From positions 1 to 64,000 of the forward strand of contig JAGCGS010000048.1 in assembly GCA_017649485.1 (NCBI GenBank): a stretch of 64,000 bases of DNA, written 5' to 3'. Shown here one piece after another: positions 8,023-15,977 of the stretch (within the stretch, counting starts at the first letter, position 1; each line of letters starts with the position of its first letter). The notes under the pieces were generated by a model. It did no database searches. It was given only the letters and a program-made list of their open reading frames with translations, and was not told where the DNA came from. The stretch is from Bacteroidaceae bacterium (lineage in GTDB: Bacteria; Bacteroidota; Bacteroidia; Bacteroidales; Bacteroidaceae). The position numbers were made by a program, and so were the translations under genes.

Positions 8023-8634
8023 GTGAAGAATATTATTGAGGATATAGCTAAGCGTTGTCTGATAGAATCAGGTGATAACACAGATATAGGTCTGATAAAA
8101 GGGAAAACCGGCCTTTGTCTGTTCTACTTCCTGTATAGTAAATATAGCAATAATGCTGTGCTTGAAGATTTAGCGGAGGAATTGCTGTATGAGGTAACAG
8201 AAGGAATCTCTAATGAAACTCCTATATGGTTTGGCGATGGACTGGCTGGCATTGGTTGGGCGGTACTTTATCTTTACCAGCATCATTATATTGATGGTGA
8301 TGTGAATATCATTCTTAACTGCTGTGACAGATTGATTACTCAAAGGGATGTCAGGCGGATCGGCAACACATCCTTAGAGAAAGGGCTACGTGGTATCGCA
8401 GCTTATGTGGCTGCAAGGTTTGAGTTGGGTTTGGAACACCCAATGCTTGATGAACAATATATCAATGAATTGCTTGCGAGATGTAAAGAAATGGGTGTCA
8501 ATAACTATGATTTATCCATGGAAGCATTGTGGAAATACATGAACCAGGTGGAATGTGCTGCTTTCTGGAAAGCAGGCATTTGTCCTATGATTGAGAAGCA
8601 ACATGAAGAGAAGTCATTTGTATCTGATAGATGA
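8023..8634 (+). CDS. LanC-like protein, probably truncated
   Basis: 203 residues starting at GTG. The pattern GLIKGKTGLCLFYFLY and then IWFGDGLAGIGWAVLYL matches the first helical repeats of LanC-like proteins (an alpha/alpha barrel that in lantibiotic systems forms thioether rings). True LanC enzymes are about 400 residues and bind zinc through later Cys and Cys-His residues; these are not present here, so cyclase activity is doubtful. Its end overlaps the next frame (8603) by 32 bp. Bacteroidales RiPP clusters often carry such a gene beside a glycosyltransferase. Confidence 0.6.
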   Translation: MKNIIEDIAKRCLIESGDNTDIGLIKGKTGLCLFYFLYSKYSNNAVLEDLAEELLYEVTEGISNETPIWFGDGLAGIGWAVLYLYQHHYIDGDVNIILNCCDRLITQRDVRRIGNTSLEKGLRGIAAYVAARFELGLEHPMLDEQYINELLARCKEMGVNNYDLSMEALWKYMNQVECAAFWKAGICPMIEKQHEEKSFVSDR

Positions 8635-8740
8635 GGTCTGCAAAGGCTCAAAATATGGGGTAAATTCCTATATGGCACTTCTGCAAGGATGTATATCATG
8701 CTTTGACAAGGTCACGGACAAAAGAGAATCCATTAAATGA
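8603..8740 (+). pseudogene. N-terminal stub of a glycosyltransferase
   Basis: A 45-residue frame begins at ATG 8603 inside the end of the LanC-like gene. It reads SHLYLIDEVCKGSKYGVNSY and then MALLQGCIS, resembling the start of GT4-type glycosyltransferases that accompany GG-Bacteroidales peptide systems (nucleotide-sugar enzymes with a conserved YGV...Y near the N-terminus). It stops at 8738-8740. I read it as the remains of a gene cut off when the ATPase module came in. The family call is an inference from a short stretch. Confidence 0.4.
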
Positions 8741-8834
8741 GAGTAATATAAGCAACAATGATATTTCAATTATATCTGTATTGAATGAGATGTCGTAACT
8801 TTGTCAGTTATCGGCTTATGGCCAAAAACAAGGG

Positions 8835-9977
8835 CTAAATGATGCCACTTCTTTTGAGCCACAGCAAGAAAAAGTGGTCGTAAACATAATATTCACCATC
8901 TGTTTCAGTGATGAAATCTTTCTCCAACAGCCCCTTGACAGCCGAGACCACAGAACTTACAGAGGGCAAATTGTACTTGTGGACAAAGCTCCCTCCAGAA
9001 ATGGTTTTCACATGTCCTTCAGCTGCTATTGCCAAAAAAACGTTTCGCTGCTTTTCAGGCATTTGCCTGAGAAGGGCTCCATAAGCCTCTGACGACATCT
9101 GCAAATAGGTGTCGATGGCAGGATCAACCATATCCTTAGTGCATTCGCCACCTATAGGAGTCTGCATATAGAGGATATTCATGATGCGTTGCACATTTGC
9201 CGTGATGCCATTGAATCGTTTATGTACCTCTTCTACAACATCTTGTTTTATTCGTCTGCCACCATTCCTGGCAAACAGGGATTCGGCAAATGCCCAATAG
9301 CGATTGAAAGGTATTGGTGCTAATCCCATAGGAACCACTGACTGATAGAATGGTCGTGCAGGTGATAGGAACATGTTGCTCATCAGATGACGTTGTGAAC
9401 CTGCGAAGATAAAATTGGCATTCGTGCAATGTTGAATCTGGGTACGCAACTCAGCTTCGATATGCTTGTTGTCATTATAGTAAAGAATCTGCTGAAACTC
9501 GTCGATCGCTACCAGACAATGCTTGTCAGCTTCACGTAGATAGGTGAAAATCTCATCGAGAGTGATTTGTGGTGGTGTCATAGCTCCTACACCCAATCCC
9601 CAAACAGGATTCCCGGAAATGTCGAAAGTTATCTCTGACCTAATTGAAAACAGTACATCAAGGAATTTCTCCCACACTTTTCGTCCCTTAGGTTTAAGCC
9701 CTTCAAGTATGGACTTGCCAAATACATTGACAAAGTCTCGGAACGAATCGGTCGCATAGATATCTACCAAGAATGTATAAAAGTTGTCACGTATGGCAGG
9801 CTGGTTAAAGCTGTGCTTAATCAAATCGGTTTTGCCAAGACGCCTCGGTGACATCAATGCAATATTATTTCCATTGGTCAGGAAATCAACCAGGTTTTTC
9901 GTCTCTTCTATGCGGTCGCAGAAATACGATGGACCCACATAACCATTTGTAACAAAAGGATTCTCTGTCATACGCAT
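8835..9977 (-). CDS. AAA-type ATPase of the archaeal-ATPase class
   Basis: 380-residue ATP-binding protein. P-loop SPRRLGKTDLI near residue 45, Walker B LVAIDEFQQI near 157, and an arginine-rich sensor region (FAGSQRHLMSNMF). The C-terminal third looks like a winged helix (KYNLPSVSSVVSAVKGLLEK). Such proteins are abundant in Prevotella and related genera, usually as solitary genes; their role is not established. It points against the flanking RiPP genes and sits exactly between the glycosyltransferase stub and the duplicated regulator remnant, so it was probably inserted into the island or brought in with the duplication. Confidence 0.85.
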   Translation of the reverse strand: MRMTENPFVTNGYVGPSYFCDRIEETKNLVDFLTNGNNIALMSPRRLGKTDLIKHSFNQPAIRDNFYTFLVDIYATDSFRDFVNVFGKSILEGLKPKGRKVWEKFLDVLFSIRSEITFDISGNPVWGLGVGAMTPPQITLDEIFTYLREADKHCLVAIDEFQQILYYNDNKHIEAELRTQIQHCTNANFIFAGSQRHLMSNMFLSPARPFYQSVVPMGLAPIPFNRYWAFAESLFARNGGRRIKQDVVEEVHKRFNGITANVQRIMNILYMQTPIGGECTKDMVDPAIDTYLQMSSEAYGALLRQMPEKQRNVFLAIAAEGHVKTISGGSFVHKYNLPSVSSVVSAVKGLLEKDFITETDGEYYVYDHFFLLWLKRSGII

Positions 9978-10079
9978 ATTCTAATTTACGTCGCAAAGAT
10001 AGAGAATTATTTGTAATTGTCAAAAAATGATTATCAAAAAATGACAAAAAAAATAGACATCCCTCCTTCATCATTCAAG

Positions 10080-10134
10080 ATATCTCTAATGCCATGCACA
10101 GAGCTTCATCATCATCTATCGTAAGTATTTTCAT
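10080..10134 (-). pseudogene. Remnant of response regulator 1 (first 18 codons)
   Basis: The minus strand reads MKILTIDDDEALCMALEI and then a serine and a stop. This is identical to the start of the regulator at 3767-4435. It marks the left end of the duplicated segment. Confidence 0.9.
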
Positions 10135-10258
10135 TTCGTGTTCATCCTTTGTTCTGCCTGCAAAGTTATCATATTATTTCAAGATTTCTGGCATTTATCT
10201 GGAGCAAAAAGGCAACAGAACTTCCGTTTAGTATTTATTAACACTTCTTACAAGTGCT

Positions 10259-10305
10259 GATTATATCTCAGTTATATACACATTTAAAAATAATGCACTT
10301 CTTTG
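10259..10305 (+). promoter_or_regulatory. Boxed promoter, duplicate copy
   Basis: Same repeats as at 4560 (GATTATATCTC 10259-10269, AGTTATATACA 10270-10280) and the same CTTCTTTG at the -7 position (10298-10305). Conserved while the neighbouring regulator is reduced to a stub. Confidence 0.55.
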
Positions 10306-10340
10306 CAAAAACTTTATGTTAAACTTAAAACTGAATCATT

Positions 10341-10475
10341 ATGGATAAGAAATTAACAACATTGACTAAAGATGAGCTTGCCAACTTAAAAGGAGGTGAG
10401 TGGGAATGGGATGAAGATACCCATTCATGGGTTTGGGTAGATGGAACCAGCGGGAATGGTGGTGAAGGCATGTAG
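10341..10475 (+). CDS. W-rich double-glycine-leader peptide precursor, copy 2
   Basis: 44 residues, leader identical to copy 1 (ends ANLKGG), core changed at several places: it begins EWEWDEDTHSWVWV, keeping all tryptophans (plus the spacing between them) while swapping charged residues. Open, with the promoter intact, so it has probably stayed under selection or is recent. The gene that should follow it is cut to 12 codons. Confidence 0.75.
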   Translation: MDKKLTTLTKDELANLKGGEWEWDEDTHSWVWVDGTSGNGGEGM

Positions 10476-10510
10476 AAGTACATTTTTATTAAATTTAAAA
10501 ATTAGATATT

Positions 10511-10549
10511 ATGAAAAAGCTAAGTACTATTAAGTTGGCTCAACTCTGA
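10511..10549 (+). pseudogene. Truncated GG-Bacteroidales precursor leader
   Basis: Reads MKKLSTIKLAQL and then a stop. This is the leader start of the precursors at 4814 and 6507, broken exactly after the codons for AQL. The junction marks the right end of the duplicated segment. Confidence 0.85.
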
Positions 10550-10609
10550 CAATCATGATATTATTGTTTATTCGTATTTTTGCATTAGGGTATAGTAAAA
10601 GGTTTTGAT

Positions 10610-12967
10610 ATGTATAAGCAACTTTTACATATTTTCTTTTTGCATATAAGAAAGAACATCGTTCAATACGCCTCTTCTTATATTGGTATGACATTTGCCA
10701 TTATAACAATAGTTGCTGCACTATACTGGATTCTATATGAAACCACTTTTGATAGTTTCTATCCTGAGTCAAAACATATTTATAAGGTATTTACCTTTGA
10801 CAAAGAATCAGATACCATGAATGATGCTTCAAAAGGGATAGAAGTAACACTTCGAGATCAAGTACCATCCATCGAGTCATCTACAGCAATTATCAAAAGC
10901 CAGGAAAACTGCAAGACAAAAGAAATTCCCTATATAAGCCTACAACTCATATATGCCGATAGCACTTTCCTTTCATTATTCCCTCAAAACAATGTCTGTG
11001 GGGATTACCTTAACCCCCTTTCCACGCTCAACAACATGGTGTTGACAGAAAGTCTGGCTCAGAAACTATTTGGTGATAGTGAAAAAGCATTAGGTCAGTA
11101 CATTCAAAATACCATCAGGCCTGACCTTGAGCCCTATTTGGTGACAGCAGTAGTTAAAGACCCACCTCGTAACTCCAATCTTTTGTTTGATGCCATAATC
11201 AACCATGATATGCTGCAATATTTTGCTTCCATTCCAGAAGAGGAACAATGGTCTGTTTTCCCCTTGGAGGTATTTGTCAAGACCAATCGACATGCAGATA
11301 TTGAATTGATTAGAAGTCAGATAAGCAAGTTACCTGCTATGCACAGAGCAAAAATTGAATTGGACATGATGCCCATACAAGATATACGTCATGCTGTTGG
11401 CAAGAATGTGTCGTTTACTCTCGATTTCATCAATCTGTTTGTTATGGCGGGTATCTTGTTGATGTTGGCTAGTGTTTTCAACTTCATCAATTTCAATGCG
11501 GAAGGACTTCTTTTGCGCATGAAGGAGTTTCGCATGCGATATGTGCATGGTGCCTCTAAAAGTATGTTGATGATACAGATGTTGACTGAACTTTTCACTG
11601 CTTTATTTATCATAGCATTGTTGTCATTCCTATTGGTTGTAATAATCAGGCCTTTCTTAATAAACCTCTTGGAGATTGACATTAGTGTTTGGAGCATGTT
11701 CAAATTACAATTATTAGTTCTACTGATGACCTATGTTTTGATACTTTTGATTTCTATAGCCGTTTATTTTTTCATAAGCTCCAGAGCCATTCTCCCATTT
11801 TCTGGACAATCAGCCACAAGCCAGCTAATGTTAAAAAGATTGGCTATCACAATGCAATTAATAGTTAGTATCTTGCTTGCGGTAGTTTCTGTTGTGATGT
11901 TTAAGCAGATGAACTTCGTATCCCATAAGGACCTTGGATTTCCCTCCAATGAGATTGTCATGCTCAAAGGTTTTCAAGATTATTCTGGTGGAGTAGAAAG
12001 AAAGTTGATAAATGGGATCAAACAATTGCCTCAAGTCAAGGACATTTCTGACTCTTTCTTTGAGCCCCAACATGAAACAAATCCTTCATTTGTGATTTCT
12101 GACGTATCGTGGGAGGGCAAGGGAATAGATGTGAATGTTGCCTTTGACTTGCTTTTAACAGACGATGCTTTTTTCACCACTATGGGTTTGTCAATGGTAG
12201 ATGGTACTTGGTGGCACCAAAACCAAATCAATTCCATCGTACTCAACGAAGAGGCCGTTAAGTCAATGCAACTTTCAGACCCCATCGGCAAGGTTATCAA
12301 CATGCCTTCCATTATGGATCCTTCCATTAGGCAAGATTATAGTATAATTGGTGTGGTAAAGGATTTCCATACATTATCGCTTCGACATCAAATCAATCCC
12401 ACTATCATGTTGCCTGCTGGTATGTTTGGTAACATTCTGTATGTTCGCACCACTTCTGATGAAGTAAGCCAACTGATAGGTAAAATATACGAATTATTGC
12501 CCAATATCCATGGAAGTTTAATCAATGCACGAGTAATGCCAATGCAGCATCTTTATGACGAACTCAACAAATCTGAGCAAGTTGGTACCAAGCTGTTCTC
12601 TATCCTAACCTTCGTAAGTTTCGCCATTTCATTGGTGGGTGTTAATTCTATTGCCATAATTTCAGCCAGAAAACGACGTAAAGAAATAGCTGTACGTCGT
12701 GTAATGGGTGCCTCAGAGCAGGGAATCGTTGCCTTTCTGTCGAAAGAATATGTTATCATGGTGGTTATGGCTAGCCTGATTGCCTTGCCAGTATCATGGA
12801 TTGTAATGAATTATTGGCTTCAAGGCTTTGCCTATCGTATTTCCATAACACCTACTATGTTAATTGGTATCTGTTGTTTGGCCATGTTCTTTGTGTTATT
12901 AAGCGTCATCAAACAAGTAATAAAAGTATCCCATGTCAATCTAATTGATGTGTTGAAGAGTGAATGA
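10610..12967 (+). CDS. FtsX/MacB-type ABC permease
   Basis: 785-residue inner-membrane permease with the duplicated Bacteroidetes layout: N-terminal helix (about 22-42), a MacB-like periplasmic domain, three helices around 270-390, a helix near 415-430, a second periplasmic domain, then three C-terminal helices near 665-775. The FtsX-type motif RKEIAVRRVMGAS is present before the last helices. These permeases work with a separate LolD/MacB-type ATPase, in peptide export, lipoprotein release or antimicrobial resistance. No such ATPase is in the window. It carries its own -7 match (TATTTTTG) about 30 bp upstream; by context it could serve peptide immunity. Confidence 0.88.
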   Translation: MYKQLLHIFFLHIRKNIVQYASSYIGMTFAIITIVAALYWILYETTFDSFYPESKHIYKVFTFDKESDTMNDASKGIEVTLRDQVPSIESSTAIIKSQENCKTKEIPYISLQLIYADSTFLSLFPQNNVCGDYLNPLSTLNNMVLTESLAQKLFGDSEKALGQYIQNTIRPDLEPYLVTAVVKDPPRNSNLLFDAIINHDMLQYFASIPEEEQWSVFPLEVFVKTNRHADIELIRSQISKLPAMHRAKIELDMMPIQDIRHAVGKNVSFTLDFINLFVMAGILLMLASVFNFINFNAEGLLLRMKEFRMRYVHGASKSMLMIQMLTELFTALFIIALLSFLLVVIIRPFLINLLEIDISVWSMFKLQLLVLLMTYVLILLISIAVYFFISSRAILPFSGQSATSQLMLKRLAITMQLIVSILLAVVSVVMFKQMNFVSHKDLGFPSNEIVMLKGFQDYSGGVERKLINGIKQLPQVKDISDSFFEPQHETNPSFVISDVSWEGKGIDVNVAFDLLLTDDAFFTTMGLSMVDGTWWHQNQINSIVLNEEAVKSMQLSDPIGKVINMPSIMDPSIRQDYSIIGVVKDFHTLSLRHQINPTIMLPAGMFGNILYVRTTSDEVSQLIGKIYELLPNIHGSLINARVMPMQHLYDELNKSEQVGTKLFSILTFVSFAISLVGVNSIAIISARKRRKEIAVRRVMGASEQGIVAFLSKEYVIMVVMASLIALPVSWIVMNYWLQGFAYRISITPTMLIGICCLAMFFVLLSVIKQVIKVSHVNLIDVLKSE

Positions 12968-13027
12968 GTGTATGCTCGATATTAGTTATTAATTTTAAAA
13001 ATTAAAAATTATGAAAAAAAGGAAGAA

Positions 13028-13222
13028 ATGACTAAAGGTTTAAAACTAAACCAATTGAACGGAATCGTTTTGAGTCGAAGAAGTATGTTTAATGTTAGAG
13101 GTGGCGGTCGACCTGGTTGCTCTTGTGTAGGTGTTACACAGACATTAACATACTGGAAAAACGCCAGAACCAGAAAATTAATTTTTTTTATGTCAGTCAA
13201 GGTTAATCCTTGGCTGGCATAA
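13028..13222 (+). CDS. GG-leader peptide precursor, end probably frameshifted
   Basis: Leader LKLNQLNGIVLSRRSMFNVR followed by GGG and a core RPGCSCVGVTQ fits the GG-Bacteroidales precursor family. The reading frame then continues as a basic, hydrophobic tail that runs straight through the terminator hairpin at 13191-13219, which real genes avoid. Another frame reaches a stop at about 13180 after TGKTPEPEN, a more natural ending. I suspect a one-base indel in the core, which would make this a damaged precursor. It lies just upstream of the radical SAM gene. Confidence 0.55.
   Translation: MTKGLKLNQLNGIVLSRRSMFNVRGGGRPGCSCVGVTQTLTYWKNARTRKLIFFMSVKVNPWLA
13191..13219 (+). terminator. Hairpin after the precursor at 13028
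   Basis: Stem of 12 pairs (TGTCAGTCAAGG with CCTTGGCTGGCA, two of them G-U), 5-nt loop, and a T-run shortly after. Resembles the hairpins at 5026 and 6724 in position behind a precursor. Confidence 0.65.
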
Positions 13223-13285
13223 ATTCATTTTTTTTCTTTAAACATTTTTGAACCCACCATATTATAGACTAGCAGTTCTAAAATT

Positions 13286-14425
13286 ATGCATACAATTTTC
13301 AAGTCAGAAGGAAATAACACTTATTTATATGATCATCACAGCAGATTATGTATGTTAATTCACCCTTCTCTAGTCAGATGCCAAAAAGATAAAAATGAAG
13401 ACTATTATTCAGCTAAGTTTGAATATTTAAGGCAGCACTTATTACAATTTGATGATTGTTTTACATTAACCAGAAAGGTAACACCTCAGATGGTTTTTGA
13501 TAGTTTAGCTACCACTCCTTCTGTGGTCTTTGAGGTTACAGACATGTGTAATCTAAAATGTAAGTATTGCGCATTTGGTGAAATGTACGAAATGGGACGT
13601 GATAGGCATTTTGGTAATATAGAAATTGAAAAAGCAAAACTTTTGTTGAAATACCTTTTCAATATAAGAAAAGTACAACTGAATAATGAATTCATGATCG
13701 GGTTTTATGGCGGTGAACCATTAATGAACATAGAATTTATAAAAGAAATATCAGAATATGCATTAAGTATAAACGATATAAGGTTAAACCTTAAATTCTC
13801 GATGACAACAAACGCCATACTCCTTAAAAAATATATAGGGTATCTTTCGGAAAAAGAATTTGAATTATTAGTTAGTTTGGATGGCGATTCTTTATCTCAT
13901 AGTTATAGAACATTTCCAAATGGGAAGCCTTCTTTTGATATAGTTTTGCACAATGTTGATTATGTGAAGTCTCATTATCCTGATTATTTCCAAAACCATG
14001 TCAGTTTCAATGCTGTCCTTAATGATCATAGTTCTGTATCGAAAATATATCATTTTATTTATAACCGATATGGTAAAATTCCAGAAATAACCCAACTGTT
14101 AAATAAAAATGTTAGAAATGAGAAGATGGACGCTTTTAATAAAATGTTTCTATCAAAAAAAAATAGTGAGAATGAATATTTAAATGATAATACTAAAGTT
14201 ATTCAATCGTCTATTCCTCATGTTTCTTATTCTGAGGAATATGTCGATTTTATAAAAGACTATTCTATCTGTTCATTATTGCCAACTGATTTTATAAATG
14301 ATCAATTGGAATTATACTATCCTGCAGATACTTGCATGCCTTTTTCCTTACACAATCGTTGGTTGATATTGGCATCCGTGACGGAAACATCGGTTTCATC
14401 ACCTTGGTCCTGGTTGCACAATTAA
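13286..14425 (+). pseudogene. Radical SAM peptide maturase, C-terminus lost by deletion fusion
   Basis: Radical SAM enzyme of the GG-Bacteroidales peptide systems. The [4Fe-4S]-binding motif is CNLKCKYC (Cys88, 92, 95), followed by GFYGGEPLM, a usual radical SAM strand. The SPASM-like region begins with YYPADTCMPF near residue 351, and there the protein leaves its family: the next 28 residues are the out-of-frame reading of an ABC exporter gene. The remaining auxiliary-cluster cysteines are gone, so activity is unlikely. Low GC compared with the following ABC sequence also shows two different origins at the junction. Confidence 0.85.
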
Positions 14426-15966
14426 TCTTGTCTGTCTCACAGTTGTCCGTGGAGTTCATACGAAGTTGGATCTTGCTTCACATGAACACACGCATTAACA
14501 TCTCTCTGATTTCCGATTTCCTCATCAAACTGATGAAGCTGCCTCTTAGGTTCTTTGACACGAAGATGATTGGAGACGTGATGCAGCGCATAGGTGACCA
14601 CCGTCGCATTGAGACATTCCTCACGGGTTCTGCCATCACCACACTTTTCTCATTCCTGAACTTCATCATATTCGGACTGGTACTCATCTACTACAATCCC
14701 TTGATATTCGGCATCTTTGTTTTGGGTAATACGCTATATGTATTGTGGATTCTTGTATTCATGAAGTACCGCAGGGAATTAGACATCAGGCGTTTTGCAC
14801 AAGCATCAGGAGAGCAGAGCAGTTTGATTCAGATGATCACTGCCATGCAGGAAATCAAACTCAATAATAGTGAACGACAAAAAAGATGGCAATGGGAGCG
14901 CATCCAGGCAAAGCTCTTTAAGATTAGCGTGAAAGGCCTTGCCCTTGGCCAGGTACAACAGGTGGGTTCGGTATTCTTTAACCAGACCACCAACATCATC
15001 ATTTCGTTCATTGCCGCTAAAGCGGTGGTGGATGGACAGATGACTTTGGGTATGATGATGTCATTGACTTATATCATCGGTCAGCTCAATGCCCCCGTCA
15101 GTTCATTTATCAGCTTTGCCCAACAACTGCAGGATGCTAAGATAAGTCTGGAACGCCTCAATGAGATACACGACTGAAAGGATGAGGAGCAACAAATAGA
15201 AGGTAAACTGCATGAGCTGCCTTCTAACCGTTCACTGACCATTAACAAGGTATCGTTCAGTTACGATGGCTCAGATCGTTTTTATGTTTTGGATGACATC
15301 AACCTGTCCATTCCCCAACACAAAGTTACCGCTATCGTGGGAGTCAGTGGTAGCGGTAAGACCACGCTTTTGAAATTGCTTTTAGGTTTCTATGAGCCAA
15401 ATCATGGGCAAGTGTGCGTAGGTGGCGTTCCTGTAGGGATGATAAACCCTCACCTTTGGCGCAAATCATGTGGGGCTGTGATGCAGGACGGTTTCATCTT
15501 CTCTGATACCATTGCCAACAACATTGCCATTGGTGAAGAAAGAATAGACACAAAAAGACTACGCCATGCGGTAACAATGGCAAACATTGGCGACTATATT
15601 GACAGTCTTCCTTTAGGGTTCAATACGAAGATAGGCATGGAAGGCAATGGCATCAGCCAGGGACAGAAACAACGCTTGCTCATTGCAAGAGCGATATACA
15701 AGAACCCCGAGTATCTGTTCTTTGACGAAGCCACCAATGCACTTGATGCCAACAATGAGCGTGAGATAATGGAAAACCTGCACGAATGCTTCCAAGGGAA
15801 GACCGTGGTAATCGTGGCACATAGGCTGAGCACTGTGAAGGGTGCCGATAAGATTGTGGTACTCGACCAGGGCAAGATAGTAGAAGAGGGTACACATAAA
15901 GAGTTAACAGCCCAACGGGGTTTATACTATACATTGGTGAGAAACCAATTGGAATTAGGAAACTGA
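14332..15966 (+). pseudogene. Peptidase-type ABC exporter, headless and interrupted by TGA
   Basis: Remains of a C39-peptidase bacteriocin exporter, which normally cleaves GG leaders and exports the core. The first intact sequence (FLTQSLVDIGI) falls inside the first membrane helix, so the peptidase domain and helix 1 are missing. The membrane domain runs to 15174; an in-frame TGA (15175-15177) then splits it from the nucleotide-binding domain, which continues in the same frame. That domain has Walker A GVSGSGKTT, signature ISQGQKQR, Walker B YLFFDEA and switch His in VAHRLS. A start at 15289 could still give a free ATPase domain. As an exporter it is dead. Confidence 0.88.
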
Positions 15967-15977
15967 AAACAAGCATC

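Larger units (their letters stand above)
10080..10545. repeat. Duplicate of the 4381-4846 segment
   Basis: About 465 bp nearly identical to 4381-4846: the regulator's first codons, the divergent promoter, the 44-residue precursor and the first codons of the following precursor. Differences are scattered substitutions, including several in the precursor core. The copies are about 5.7 kb apart in direct orientation, able to recombine and delete everything between them. Confidence 0.9.

Noticed and set aside
13010-13027. ATG at 13010 as start of the precursor
   Set aside because: It runs into a stop after six codons; ATG 13028 gives the GG-leader frame.
15289-15966. Separate ABC ATPase gene
   Set aside because: It is in the same frame as the membrane part and only a TGA divides them, so I treat both as one broken exporter; a restart product is possible but unproven.
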